Shown here piece after piece: positions 8,667 to 17,663 of a stretch of DNA of 55,530 nt. The position numbers were made by a program, and so were the translations under genes. Numbering within the stretch: position 1 is the stretch's first letter; every line of letters begins with the position of its first letter. A model generated the notes under the pieces. The model saw only the letters and a program-made list of their open reading frames with translations. It did not search any database and had not been told where the DNA came from. The stretch is from Clostridiales bacterium. Its GTDB lineage: Bacteria; Bacillota; Clostridia; Oscillospirales; CAG-272. Location: positions 1 to 55,530 of the forward strand of contig DXYE01000005.1 in assembly GCA_019415985.1 (NCBI GenBank), written 5' to 3'.

Positions 8667-8869
8667 TTGACCTCCCGCATCTCAGGCATTCGATACAGTC
8701 GGGCTGTCCTGCAGTGCGCATCCCTCCGCACTGCAGCCGCGTTCGCGCCTTGCCGCTCTTATCTTCTATACGGCATCGATGACGGACATATGCGGAAGCT
8801 GGCGTGCCGGACATCTTTTTTCCTCTCTGCACAGCATCGAATCGCCCGATATTGCCCCACAGAATGTTT

Positions 8870-9550
8870 TCATTTCTGTCTCAGGATTTCAGAAAGCTCT
8901 GTTAAGCTTTCCACACAGCAGATCTCCGGCGGGACCTTCTCTTGGCCGCGTACCGCCAGCACAGAGGTCCACCCCATTTCGGCCGCAGGAAGGATGTCTT
9001 CCGTCAGCGAATCGCCAACCATCATGGTATGCTGCCGATCAAGCGCATGCCTTGCAGCGGCGCCGGCAAAAAAGGCGGGCTGGGGTTTGTTGGACCGCAT
9101 ATCTTCAGATGAACATATAAAATCAAAATGAAACCCCTGAAGCCGGATCGATTCATAAAGCACATCATTGTCCGCATTGGTGAGCAACCCTATGCGGTAT
9201 TTTCTTTTGAGCTGAGACAATACGGTGTGCGCCTCTTTAAATGCAGGCGGTTCACGAAACATCTGCCATAGCAATCCTCTGAACCGGTCCTCGTCAATGT
9301 TTACGTCAAAAGTTCTGCACGCATGCATACAGCCCTGCACCATGGCGTCCGCCCCCCTCAAAAAAGGCTTGCCTTCGCCTAAGAGCTTCAGACGGCGCTT
9401 TGTGAAACAATAATAGAAGGCCGCTTCTAATGCCTCTTTACCCTGCTCAGCAAGTCTTTCACACATCCATTTTCGTATCCTGACATACGGTTTTCCAATC
9501 TTTACAAGTGTGCCGTAATAATCAAAACAAACGGTCTCTATACAATGCAC
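8870..9550 (-). CDS. HAD-superfamily hydrolase (haloacid-dehalogenase-like)
   Basis: About 227 residues. Motif I is CFDYYGTLV: the nucleophile Asp10 is present, but the second Asp of the phosphatase motif (DxD) is Tyr, as in L-2-haloacid dehalogenases (DxYGT). Motif II LLTNAD, the motif III Lys in SNKPQPAFF and motif IV MVGDSLTEDI are intact. I chose the GTG at 9550 because GGAAGGAG sits 7 bases before it; the longer frame starting at ATG 9574 would place the ribosome site inside the gene. Substrate is unknown: a phosphate ester, a halide or a pathway intermediate are all possible. It lies about 200 bases upstream of the FabZ-like gene in the cluster. Confidence 0.8.
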   Translation of the reverse strand: MHCIETVCFDYYGTLVKIGKPYVRIRKWMCERLAEQGKEALEAAFYYCFTKRRLKLLGEGKPFLRGADAMVQGCMHACRTFDVNIDEDRFRGLLWQMFREPPAFKEAHTVLSQLKRKYRIGLLTNADNDVLYESIRLQGFHFDFICSSEDMRSNKPQPAFFAGAAARHALDRQHTMMVGDSLTEDILPAAEMGWTSVLAVRGQEKVPPEICCVESLTELSEILRQK

Positions 9551-9728
9551 AAAGCTTCTCCTTCCCTGAGGCATTCATAGTACGGCAAAGCAGGGTCAAA
9601 TCATAACGCGTCAAAGTTACCTCTTCTTATCTACCTTTTTGCTTTTCCTTTGTCTCTGTCGCACTTATCTGTGCCCTGTGAGACCAGGGTAAGCTTTTTC
9701 AATCCGGTACTTCATAATGGCCCTTTCA

Positions 9729-10985
9729 TCACTGCAAAGCCCGGAAATAGGATAAGACTCTTTTAACCCGTTCCGGGGAATTGACACGACGGAGCAGTTC
9801 CTCATATTTTTTTTCAAAGGTATCCGCGTTTAAATATTTCATCCTGTACAGCAGCGTAAAGCCGTCATACAGATTCCAGTCGTCCGTAAGCGCTCTTCTC
9901 TCCTTCATGCGTTTAAAAAATGCAGTGCCGGGAAATGGCGTGGCTACCGTGAGATTGGTACCGTACATCGCACTGTCCCATACAAATCGGTAAACATCCT
10001 CAAAGGTCTGCTCCGTGTCGTTTTCCAACCCCAGGACAAAGCTTCCGATTACGCCGATCCCCTCACGCTGAATGGTCTCTACCGCATCGTTCCGCTCCTG
10101 TATCCGACGTTTCTTGAAGCCGGATGGATTGACGGTCTGCAGCGTCTCGGCATTCAGACTTTCAAATCCAATCAGCAGCTTCCGGCATCCCGCCTTGTAG
10201 AGTTCGGCGATTATATCACCGCGTCTGTATAGAGATATATCGGTAAAGGCATACCAGCGAAGCGCCAGCCGCCTGAGCAGTGCAAGCAAGGCATGTACAT
10301 CCTGATTCCCGGAAAAAAAATTGTCATCTGTAAAAAATATAAAGGGATCGCCGTACAGTTGTTTGAGCTTTTTCAACTCCAGCTCAGTCTGTTCCAGACT
10401 TTTCCTTCTCACCATTCCCCCATAAATCGCTGTAGACAAACAGAATTCACAGCGGTGAGGACATCCGCGCGAGAGCTGAACCGGCATACTGCTGTAGGGA
10501 TATTTCATAGCCAGCTCGTAAAGAGGAACCGGAGATGCTTGAAGCGGAGGCTTCCGCTCCGCCGTATACAGTCGTTTATCACTGCCTGAAAGGAATTCTC
10601 CGATGCTGCTCTCAGATTCTCCGGCAAATACCGTATCCGCATGTTCGAGCGCCTCTTCAGGAAGCATGGTGACGTGCGGCCCGCCCATGGCCACCCGCAT
10701 CCCGCGCCGTCTGAAAGCGTCGGCAAGAGCGTATGCCCTACGTGCCTGCGGCGTCGTCGGCGATAGAAAAACATAGTCATACCGGTTTTCCGGAAGGGTA
10801 TCGTATGTCAGATCGATATATTCCGGCTCATAGCGCGGCTCAAGCAGCGCGCCGACTGTCAGCAGTCCAAGGTGCGGCATATTCCAGAGCCGACGGCGAG
10901 ACCGGTATTCCGCTAGCTCCTCAAGCGCCGCGGTCCTCGGATTTTGGCTTCTGTGTTCAAGAGACAGCAGCAGGACCTTTGGCAT
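9729..10985 (-). CDS. B12-binding radical SAM enzyme (1 of 6)
   Basis: 418 residues. N-terminal Rossmann-like B12-binding region (about 1-140: MPKVLLLSLE, LSPTTPQARRAYALADAF, GGPHVTMLPEEAL, AGESE), then the radical SAM barrel with CPHRCEFC, Cys175, Cys179 and Cys182 binding the 4Fe-4S cluster, FFTDDNFFSGN, and FESLNAETL. The C-terminal part contains ATPFPGTAFF, shared with the other members. Enzymes of this architecture do methylations, ring contractions and other carbon chemistry; the reaction here is unknown. It is close in layout to the four members at 25402-35176. Translation initiation is unusual: the strong AAAGGAGG is 26 bases from the ATG with a hairpin between (see 10996-11019). Confidence 0.88.
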   Translation of the reverse strand: MPKVLLLSLEHRSQNPRTAALEELAEYRSRRRLWNMPHLGLLTVGALLEPRYEPEYIDLTYDTLPENRYDYVFLSPTTPQARRAYALADAFRRRGMRVAMGGPHVTMLPEEALEHADTVFAGESESSIGEFLSGSDKRLYTAERKPPLQASPVPLYELAMKYPYSSMPVQLSRGCPHRCEFCLSTAIYGGMVRRKSLEQTELELKKLKQLYGDPFIFFTDDNFFSGNQDVHALLALLRRLALRWYAFTDISLYRRGDIIAELYKAGCRKLLIGFESLNAETLQTVNPSGFKKRRIQERNDAVETIQREGIGVIGSFVLGLENDTEQTFEDVYRFVWDSAMYGTNLTVATPFPGTAFFKRMKERRALTDDWNLYDGFTLLYRMKYLNADTFEKKYEELLRRVNSPERVKRVLSYFRALQ

Positions 10986-10995
10986 ATTCTGAAAT

Positions 10996-11019
10996 GCGGG
11001 AACAGTCCCGCCCTCCTTT
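10996..11019 (-). promoter_or_regulatory. Ribosome site separated from the start codon by a hairpin
   Basis: On the minus strand AAAGGAGG (11019-11012) is followed at once by GCGGGA-CTGT-TCCCGC (11011-10996), a perfect 6-bp stem, then 10 bases to the ATG at 10985. Unfolded, the spacing of 26 bases is far too long; folded, the ribosome site is brought to a normal distance. No other start codon lies in frame between them. Confidence 0.55.
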
Positions 11020-11143
11020 CACGCACGCTTGCCGCAAATACAGAATCGTTAAGGCTGGACTGTAGCAGCGCGGCTAAGCGTTTCGCTCTCTGTCTCATCG
11101 AGAGGCTGATCTCGAATTTAACCAAGTCTTTTCAAAGCGTTTG

Positions 11144-11989
11144 TCAATCGGTGTTTTCTTCCGATATATCTGGAGGCGTCAGACAGTACACACAATGGGT
11201 CAGTGTGTCGGTAAAGACAATCCTTCCATCCGGCAGAGGCGTGACGGAACCAAGGTGTCCCGGCCGGCCGAACCCCCATTCCCGAAAGCTCCTGCGATCC
11301 GCCGCCACCTCGATCCTGTCACCTTCAGGATCTAAGCGGAACAGCGCGCGTGTTTCGCTGAACCAGATATGACCTGTTCTATCTGCCGTCACGGAAATCG
11401 GACGGTGCCCATGAAGCGAAAGCGTATGAAGCTCTCCGGTTTTTGTATGGTACTGTCGGATACAGCCAAAGAAGGCGTCGGCCACATAAAGGATACCTTC
11501 CGTATAATACAGACCGTAGGGCTCCCCGCAGGGGATCCCCCGAAGAACCGACATTTCCCGTTTTATGCCTCCCTCACAGATCCTCTTATTCAGGAAGTCA
11601 GCCACGTAAATCGTATCCTCTTCCCCCCAGGCTATCGCGCCGGGAAGCCGAAGCGTTAGCCGGCGCCCGGTACGCAGTCTCCTCCAGCCGTCCTTACCGT
11701 CATAAAGATAAACTGCGTTTTCTTCCGCATCGGTCACGGCGAGAAGGCCGTTCTTAACGCTGAGAGCCAAGGGCTTTCTCGGCCTATCTTTCCCCGGATG
11801 TTCACAGCTGGCTCCGAGCGTCCGAAAATCGCAGTCGGGCAAATGAAATACGGCTATACGGCTGTTTTCCATATCGCATAAATACAGCGTTTCCCCATTT
11901 TTATCGAACGCCGCACCGGACGGCCGCTTCAGGCCGCGTTCCGCACCAATCCATTTCTCCGCGCAGTAAAGCTTTTCAGCGCCGCTCAT
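11144..11989 (-). CDS. NHL-repeat beta-propeller protein, no enzymatic domain seen
   Basis: 281 residues, soluble, without signal peptide. Repeated units such as GAAFDKNGETLYLCDMENSR, AIAWGEEDTIYVADFLNKRI, GLYYTEGILYVADAFFGCIR and GHIWFSETRAL follow the NHL/SMP30-like blade pattern, about six blades. Such propellers bind partners or, in some families, act as lactonases or lyases; no catalytic set is evident here. Its ATG overlaps the stop of the preceding ACP gene (ATGA), so the two are translationally coupled. That suggests the propeller works on, or docks, the carrier protein. It is the third NHL protein in the cluster and the only one without a GGDEF domain. Confidence 0.75.
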   Translation of the reverse strand: MSGAEKLYCAEKWIGAERGLKRPSGAAFDKNGETLYLCDMENSRIAVFHLPDCDFRTLGASCEHPGKDRPRKPLALSVKNGLLAVTDAEENAVYLYDGKDGWRRLRTGRRLTLRLPGAIAWGEEDTIYVADFLNKRICEGGIKREMSVLRGIPCGEPYGLYYTEGILYVADAFFGCIRQYHTKTGELHTLSLHGHRPISVTADRTGHIWFSETRALFRLDPEGDRIEVAADRRSFREWGFGRPGHLGSVTPLPDGRIVFTDTLTHCVYCLTPPDISEENTD

Positions 11990-12240
11990 TCGTCAATATA
12001 GCTGCGGACAAGACTGGCAAACGAGGCAATGTCCCGAATTTTATCCATATTCAGATCGCTGTCGTCGATCTCGATATCATATGCCTCCTCGATCTCCACA
12101 AGTATGGACAGCGCAAGAATGGAATCGATACCCAACGTCAGCAGCGGCGTGTCATATTCCAGAGCTTCCGCCTTGCTTTTATCCTTCATACGGGACGCAA
12201 TAATCTGCTTTACTTTTTCTTCTACCGTAACCTTCTGCAT
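11986..12240 (-). CDS. Acyl carrier protein (cluster ACP 1)
   Basis: 84 residues with the carrier fold and the attachment motif LGIDSILAL, whose Ser accepts 4'-phosphopantetheine from the PPTase encoded at 50547. The acidic helix II (SILVEIEEAYDIEI) fits docking to FabD/KS-type partners. GAAAGGAAC precedes the ATG by about 10 bases. The stop overlaps the start of the NHL protein. It lies about 25 kb from the second ACP, next to a GGDEF-NHL gene and a radical SAM gene, suggesting that it carries a different intermediate. Confidence 0.88.
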   Translation of the reverse strand: MQKVTVEEKVKQIIASRMKDKSKAEALEYDTPLLTLGIDSILALSILVEIEEAYDIEIDDSDLNMDKIRDIASFASLVRSYIDE

Positions 12241-12424
12241 AACTATAACCGTTCCTTTCCGATAACATTGACTTTTTTGGGTCCGCAGGCCTCAAGACCC
12301 TCTTTGAAATTACATATTCGTACCGGCACTGTGGTCCCTCCTAAAATGTTTTTACTGCAAAACACGGTATCACCGGCATGTGGATTTCCTCCCGACTGCC
12401 ACAGACGTCTGCCGTTTTCCGCAT

Positions 12425-13975
12425 TCAGACCGCCGCCAGCGCTTTCCATATGCGTGACAGCGGGATACAAAGGACACGACTGTTTGCGCCGTCGAGAATG
12501 AAAAGCGATTCTCTGTCCACACACAGTGAATTTGGATTGGCCAGCCGTGTATCAGCAGCCATTCCCGCCGGACTGAACCCCCCGCCGAGGCCTCCTGCAA
12601 GGGTAAAAATTCGTCCGTCTCTATTCCTCACCACACGGACGCTGTGACTGCCGGATTCCGCAATGTATAGGTTGCCCTCGTCATCTGTACAGACAGCCGT
12701 TGGAAGGTCCAAAACGGCATTTAACGCGTCCCCTCCATCTCCGCGGCCCCCTTTTCCGCCGCCGGCGGCTGTTCGGAGCCTGCCGTTTTTGATATCATAC
12801 GCCCGTATGCGGTGGTTGAGATAGTCCGCAATGTACAGCACATCCCTGTGCCTGTCGATACCGATTCCATAGATCTCCTGAAAGGCAGCGTCAGCGGCAG
12901 ATCCCCCGTCACCCGAAAATCCGAATTTTCCGCTGCCGATAGGGGTCTCGATGAGACCGTTTACAGAAATTCTGCGGATGACATTGTTGGCTATATCGCT
13001 GATATACAAATTACCGTATTTGTCTTGCGCGATTCCGCCCGGCTTATTCAAAGACGCCAGGGCGGCCGGTCCGCCATCGCCGTCATATCCGGGATTTTCC
13101 GTCCCGCATATGACATGCGCACGGACTGCTCCCGTTTTAGCAACATTCTCCAGCAGGAGAATCTGGTCGCTGCCCGTATCGGCTATCAGCAAATGGTCAC
13201 CGGCTGCACACAATGCGGTCGGCTTGTTCAGCCTTCCTTCCTTTGCCGTGCCGTATCCTGCCCCGCCGAAGACGACTGAAACACGGGAATCACGTATCAT
13301 CAATATGCGGTGGTTGTTCTGATCTGCGAGATACAGTGTCTTTGCCGCAGACGACGCTGCAATTGCCTGCGGCTCCCAAAGCAGTGCGTCTTTCGCTGCG
13401 CCTGCAGACGAGCATCCCGCATGCCCCCAAAGTCCGACCGCATGACGAAGCGGAAGCTCCGGGTCCAGCAGCAGCTTTCCCTGTATCGGTTTCTCCGCGC
13501 TGCCGTACCGAACCACGCTGTTGCGTCTTTGCGACTTTGCCAAAAGCAACGCAGTATATGCCATACTTAGCGTTTCTTCCGCGCCTTCCACGCTACTGCC
13601 TCCGGCGACGCCCGCGCTGAAGGTCATCCTGATACTTTCATAACCGGTCTCCCCCGGAAAGCAGTCCTTGAAAAATCGCTCTCTTCTGAATGCTCTCAGG
13701 GTGTCCAAAACGAGGTTTTCCGCTGCGACAGCATCTTTATTCGGACAGATAACAAGAAATTCATCGCCGCCCTCCTCATACAGCAGAAGCATATTTTCAA
13801 AAGCAGCATGAAAAAACGCCGAAATCCGCCGCATAACGGTACCGCATACATTGATCGGAAACTTCATGCAATACCGCAGGAAAAAATCAATATCAATAAA
13901 AATCACACTGCAGGGCATCTCCTGCTCCATAAGTGCATTCACCGCGTTTTTTCTTAATCTTTCCACCGTTATCAT
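12425..13975 (-). CDS. GGDEF domain fused to NHL beta-propeller (degenerate GGDEF)
   Basis: 516 residues. Residues 1-155 are a GGDEF fold: IFIDID (Asp28), GGDEF at 69-73 and FSAGVAGG. Compared with active diguanylate cyclases, the guanine-contacting Asn is Cys36 and the Asp of the GD pair is Gly45, so base recognition is probably lost. Residues about 180-510 carry NHL blades: LYLADQNNHRILMI, LLIADTGSDQILLL, LYISDIANNVIRRI, LYIADYLNHRIRAY and LYIAESGSHSVRVV. No signal peptide or membrane helix, so cytosolic. The paralogue at 17660 keeps the guanine contacts. I infer a scaffold or sensor role; a carbohydrate or acyl ligand for the propeller is equally open. The 184 bases to the next ACP hold no convincing gene. 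Confidence 0.82.
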   Translation of the reverse strand: MITVERLRKNAVNALMEQEMPCSVIFIDIDFFLRYCMKFPINVCGTVMRRISAFFHAAFENMLLLYEEGGDEFLVICPNKDAVAAENLVLDTLRAFRRERFFKDCFPGETGYESIRMTFSAGVAGGSSVEGAEETLSMAYTALLLAKSQRRNSVVRYGSAEKPIQGKLLLDPELPLRHAVGLWGHAGCSSAGAAKDALLWEPQAIAASSAAKTLYLADQNNHRILMIRDSRVSVVFGGAGYGTAKEGRLNKPTALCAAGDHLLIADTGSDQILLLENVAKTGAVRAHVICGTENPGYDGDGGPAALASLNKPGGIAQDKYGNLYISDIANNVIRRISVNGLIETPIGSGKFGFSGDGGSAADAAFQEIYGIGIDRHRDVLYIADYLNHRIRAYDIKNGRLRTAAGGGKGGRGDGGDALNAVLDLPTAVCTDDEGNLYIAESGSHSVRVVRNRDGRIFTLAGGLGGGFSPAGMAADTRLANPNSLCVDRESLFILDGANSRVLCIPLSRIWKALAAV

Positions 13976-14009
13976 ACAGGATTATCCTCCGCTTGAAAAT
14001 GGGCGTCCG

Positions 14010-15389
14010 TTAAGCTTCGTCCGTATTTTTGTGCATACCGGCAAAAAAATTTTCCATCCCCGGCGTAAGCTGTTTGGTGCCGAAAAACGAGAGTGACCGA
14101 CTGATCTTTCGCCGCAGCTTATCTGAGATCCAGGGCGTCTGGACATGATCGTAGGTGAACGAAGCCCACCCCTCCAGCGATTTCGGAAAGCACATGCCAT
14201 AGGCCTGCGCCGTTTTATAAAGCGGTGTGCCCAAATAGGGTGAAAAGGCAAACAGAAGAATTTCTGTCTGCGGGCAAAGCGCTCGTATCTTTAAAATGAG
14301 CTGCAGCGTCTCCTCCGTATCCTTTTCCGGATTCCAGGGAAAGCCCACCATAAAGGACAGTGTCGGTTGCAGGCCGTAGTCTGCACAGCGCCGCACCAGC
14401 TCCAGAACCTCTTCATTTGTATGACGCTTGTTGATATACCTGAGCACCTCGGCGTCACCGGATTCTACGCCTGCAATCACACGATAAAAGCCGCCCTCCA
14501 TTAGTTTAGTCAGTTCCTTATGCGTCAGGTGTAGGAACTGCCGGACAGCGGCTGCGCCATCCCACCGAAGCCCCGTTCCGCTGCTGTGCAATTCCTCTGC
14601 AAGCTTCAACGCCCTCTCTTTATCTACAAAAAAATTGTTGTCGAAAAAATGAACGGCATCGATATCGTACTGTTCCAGAAGATACTGAAGATCACGAAGC
14701 ACGCAGTCATACGGCAGCCCCTGCCAGCGCCTTTGAAAAACAGCGCCGATTGAGCAGAACGCGCATGCATACGGACAGCCCCGGCTCGATTCGTAGCCGA
14801 GGATTTTGTTATTTCCCCAGCCGGGGTGGATGTAATCCGGCATCTTAAGATAGCGGTATCCCTCTCGCATGCTTTCCGGCAGAGACATCTGTACCCCTGC
14901 CGCATGCCTGCTGAAAAGCATTTCGCCATCCTGCGTTTTGCATGCCACGCCCGGTATACCGACTGGTGATTTCCCCGCGCTGAGCCTTTCCAACAGCATC
15001 GGCAATGCGCGCTCTCCCTGGCCCATGACGACAATATCCACAAGCGGATGCTCGAGCGTTTCCTCGGGCATCAGACTCGGATGCCAGCCGCCCCAAATCA
15101 GTTTGATCTCCGGTGCAAGCGCTCTGACTCTTCCCGCAAACCGCAGCCCGTTGGTGATCTGCGCGCTGGTCGTTGTACTGATTCCGACCGCAAAGACGCC
15201 GCGCAGCCGCTCCTCAAGCGGCTGACCGCTGCAGGATACGGGGTCCAGCCGTTCATCAATGACCTCTGTATCAAAGCTTCTGCCGACAGCGCCAGCTAAC
15301 GCTGCTACCGACAGGGGGATATCCGTATACAGCGGCGGCGCCGAGCCTTTATCCTCAAACGACGGATAGAACAGCAAAACCTTGCGCAT
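14010..15389 (-). CDS. B12-binding radical SAM enzyme, divergent member
   Basis: 459 residues. B12-binding region (MRKVLLFYPSFEDKGSAPPL, GISTTTSAQITNG, WGGWHPSLMPEETL, GQGERALPML), radical SAM motif CPYACAFC with Cys205, Cys209 and Cys212, then FFDNNFFVDK and GVESGDAEVL. It differs from the other five throughout (FDNNFF instead of DDN; FSPYLGTPLY instead of the PFPGT string), so it likely does another reaction. The start is ATG 15389: GGAGGT lies 6 bases before it, whereas the ATG at 15395 directly abuts the ribosome site. It follows the TetR gene by 84 bases and is probably cotranscribed with it. Confidence 0.86.
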   Translation of the reverse strand: MRKVLLFYPSFEDKGSAPPLYTDIPLSVAALAGAVGRSFDTEVIDERLDPVSCSGQPLEERLRGVFAVGISTTTSAQITNGLRFAGRVRALAPEIKLIWGGWHPSLMPEETLEHPLVDIVVMGQGERALPMLLERLSAGKSPVGIPGVACKTQDGEMLFSRHAAGVQMSLPESMREGYRYLKMPDYIHPGWGNNKILGYESSRGCPYACAFCSIGAVFQRRWQGLPYDCVLRDLQYLLEQYDIDAVHFFDNNFFVDKERALKLAEELHSSGTGLRWDGAAAVRQFLHLTHKELTKLMEGGFYRVIAGVESGDAEVLRYINKRHTNEEVLELVRRCADYGLQPTLSFMVGFPWNPEKDTEETLQLILKIRALCPQTEILLFAFSPYLGTPLYKTAQAYGMCFPKSLEGWASFTYDHVQTPWISDKLRRKISRSLSFFGTKQLTPGMENFFAGMHKNTDEA

Positions 15390-15473
15390 GTGCATACCTC
15401 CATTCCTTGATTTCTTCCTTTTACGGTGGCAAAACCCTTATCTCAGAGCCGCCCGCATACATCTCCCGCAGCC

Positions 15474-16058
15474 TTACCTACCTGCAAAATAACGGGTCAG
15501 CATGCGGGTGACAACCTCCGACAGCATCTGGAAATCAACCGGCTGTTCCAAGGTTACCGACTGTACATGTACGACATCGCTGAGCACCGTAAAAAGCAGA
15601 GACAGCGCCTCGCCTTCCCTACGCGGCAGTCCTCCTGCACCTGCAAGCGTCAGCAGCTCACCAAACGACGATATATAAAATTGGTACAGTTCTCCGAGCC
15701 GGTTTCGAACATAGTCATCCTCCTGATCTTTCACCAGCTTCCACAGGTCGATATAGACTGAAAGAATACTGGGATGCGCCTCAGATCCTGTAACGTATCC
15801 GTGTGCCAGGCAGGCCAGCTTGTCTGCTGTATTTTCAGCTTTTTCTATGTCTGCGCGCAGCGTATCGACCCACAGTCTCCCAGCGACCTCAACAGTATCC
15901 ATTAGCAGCTCCCTCTCGCCCCCCGAAAACGTATCTGACAAAAACGCGGGGTCAAGGCCAATTGCACGCGAAAGACTTTGAAAGGTAAGCCCTTCTATCC
16001 CCCTGTCCTTAAGAATCTGCAAAGCCATGCGCGCTATTTTTTGCTTTCGGCTGTTCAT
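15474..16058 (-). CDS. TetR-family transcriptional regulator
   Basis: About 194 residues. The N-terminal helix-turn-helix is MALQILKDRGIEGLTFQSLS followed by RAIGLDPAFLSDTF, the usual TetR pattern, with a ligand-binding helical C-terminal domain. Of three nearby ATGs I chose 16058, which has GGAGGG 6 bases upstream; ATG 16079 and 16064 sit too far or directly on it. The gene lies inside the cluster just upstream of a radical SAM gene. An inverted repeat of TetR-operator size lies 66 bases upstream (16124-16142), suggesting autoregulation and control of the cluster in response to a pathway ligand. Confidence 0.85.
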   Translation of the reverse strand: MNSRKQKIARMALQILKDRGIEGLTFQSLSRAIGLDPAFLSDTFSGGERELLMDTVEVAGRLWVDTLRADIEKAENTADKLACLAHGYVTGSEAHPSILSVYIDLWKLVKDQEDDYVRNRLGELYQFYISSFGELLTLAGAGGLPRREGEALSLLFTVLSDVVHVQSVTLEQPVDFQMLSEVVTRMLTRYFAGR

Positions 16059-16123
16059 ATGCATCCCTCCAAAAAGCATCTGCTCGAATTTCAGTTTACC
16101 TCCGGTCTTTAACAGACTTTCAA

Positions 16124-16203
16124 ATTCCGTTTTTACCGGAATCTCGGGCCGTGCTGCAAATAACCGTCCCCTTCTGTCGATAAAAGGATTCCGGTAATTT
16201 ATA
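16124..16203 (-). promoter_or_regulatory. Candidate TetR operator pair and -10 box
   Basis: ATTCCG-N7-CGGAAT (16124-16142) is a perfect inverted repeat. Its half-site GATTCCGGTAA recurs at 16187-16197 and abuts a minus-strand TATAAA (16203-16198), which could be the -10 box for the TetR gene; the matching -35 is poor. A repressor on these sites would block its own transcription. Confidence 0.4.
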
Positions 16204-16769
16204 TATTCGTACTTTTTCCTCTAAGAAAACCAGCGTAAACCCTACCTCTTATATGTCAATTCTTCCTCTTTGTATAACAAAGGTATTTTGCTGTATCCAA
16301 TTTTTCTGCCCTATTTTCCACTACTACGCTAATCTCCCTTCCGCCTCTCTGAGGCAGCCCGAAAGCAGGCGTGAGATCCTTGTGCAGCGGTTCAGAATTC
16401 CATAAAAATTTCACGCTATCATTTCTATGCCGGATTTCTGCCTTTCAGCAAAGCAGCGCTTTCAATCAGGCGACGCTGTATCTGAAATAGCGGACCTCTT
16501 TTGCCGTCTACCAGATTTGTATCGGCAAAAAGCAACCGTTTCCAGTCTTCTCGGTCTGACAAAGCCCTGAGATATCGGTACAGCGCGGCAAACCAGCAAT
16601 TCGGCTCAGGAACAGCCGGTGAATCACATTAAGCTTACAAGTTTTTGCCGTTCGGGCGGCCTTCTCACAATGAAAAGGGATCATGATAAATTTCATTCGA
16701 CGGTATACGTTCTATGACCGAATCTGACCAGTCGTCCCTCTCATGCAAACCGGCTTGAGGACAAGCACC
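16204..16769. other. Non-coding gap upstream of the TetR gene
   Basis: Together with the operator region this is the largest gap in the cluster (about 700 bases). I see no supported gene. A minus-strand TTGACA at 16259-16254 has no good -10 partner. The stretch becomes AT-richer than its surroundings near 16190-16330, as expected for a promoter region. Confidence 0.4.
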
Positions 16770-17663
16770 TCACTTCAGCCATTTAGAGAAAAACTCCACG
16801 ACCAGTGCATCGTATACATTTCCCAGTACGATTCGATTTGTGAGATGGTGCGCCTTTTCCACGGTGACCAGCCGTGCCGTTTCAGGAGACAGAAGGCTGT
16901 ATGTAAACAACGCGTCCCGATAAGGAATAATTCTGTCGGATTTGCTGTGGATCAGGAGCGCGGGACACCGGTGGTGCCGTCTGAGGCAGGCAGTAGTCCG
17001 CTTCTGCATTCCGGAAAATCCAACCACATGTAAATATAAAAAGAGAAAGACCTTTTTGGCCCAAAAACCTTTTACCCGTTTATTTTGCAGAACATAGTTA
17101 AAATAATCCCTGACAAAAATCATCGGACCGCTGTCCACAGCAACTGCGCGAAGCTCCGGTATCTCGTCCGCCGCTCGAAAAGCTACGGTCGCTCCCATGG
17201 AAAAACCTATGGCGCCATAGGGTCCCGGCGCATTAAAGGCTTTGAGTCTCCGGATAAAGCGGCGCATATCGTCCTCCAGCGTATAGCGTATGCCACGGCG
17301 GTCACCACTCTCGCCGTGGTTCGGATAATCAAAGGCGGCAACAGAAAATCCGGCTCGAAGAAGCGGCTCGATATAGGGGTATATCGATGTTTTGGATCCG
17401 CCGAGATAATGACAGGCAAGTATCGTGCCTCTTGGCTTTTCTAAAGGAAAATATTGAATGGCGGAAAGGCTCAGACCGTCGCACGACGAAAAGCGGAAGC
17501 GTCTCGTTTTGTATGGAATATCCGATAGATTCACCTGCGCAGCCCTTTTCGGGTGACTGGTTTCCCTGACGAGCCGATAACCCTGCAGCGCCCCGCGCAC
17601 TGCAAAAATCAGAAAGAACGCTGCAAAACATATGAAAAAACAGCACAAAAGTTTAAAAATCAT
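16770..17663 (-). CDS. Membrane-anchored alpha/beta hydrolase
   Basis: 297 residues. One N-terminal membrane helix (about 3-22) anchors a serine hydrolase domain: oxyanion region HYLGGSK, AFDYPNHGESG, nucleophile elbow GFSMG (Ser155), acid Asp243 in HSKSDRIIP and catalytic His in KAHHL (272-273). It resembles the YqkD/BAAT-like alpha/beta hydrolases. ATG 17663 has AGGTGG upstream and forms an ATGA overlap with the stop of the GGDEF-NHL gene, so the two are coupled. A longer frame reaches 17780 but runs through that gene. Possible jobs are hydrolysis of an acyl ester or amide, or release of a chain from a carrier, since the cluster has no thioesterase. Confidence 0.82.
   Translation of the reverse strand: MIFKLLCCFFICFAAFFLIFAVRGALQGYRLVRETSHPKRAAQVNLSDIPYKTRRFRFSSCDGLSLSAIQYFPLEKPRGTILACHYLGGSKTSIYPYIEPLLRAGFSVAAFDYPNHGESGDRRGIRYTLEDDMRRFIRRLKAFNAPGPYGAIGFSMGATVAFRAADEIPELRAVAVDSGPMIFVRDYFNYVLQNKRVKGFWAKKVFLFLYLHVVGFSGMQKRTTACLRRHHRCPALLIHSKSDRIIPYRDALFTYSLLSPETARLVTVEKAHHLTNRIVLGNVYDALVVEFFSKWLK

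Noticed and set aside
12243..12524. 93-codon minus-strand frame between a GGDEF-NHL gene and an ACP, considered as a small peptide precursor
   Set aside because: It overlaps the end of the GGDEF-NHL gene in another frame, has no ribosome site at any of its ATGs, and its last codons are simply the ribosome site of the ACP gene.
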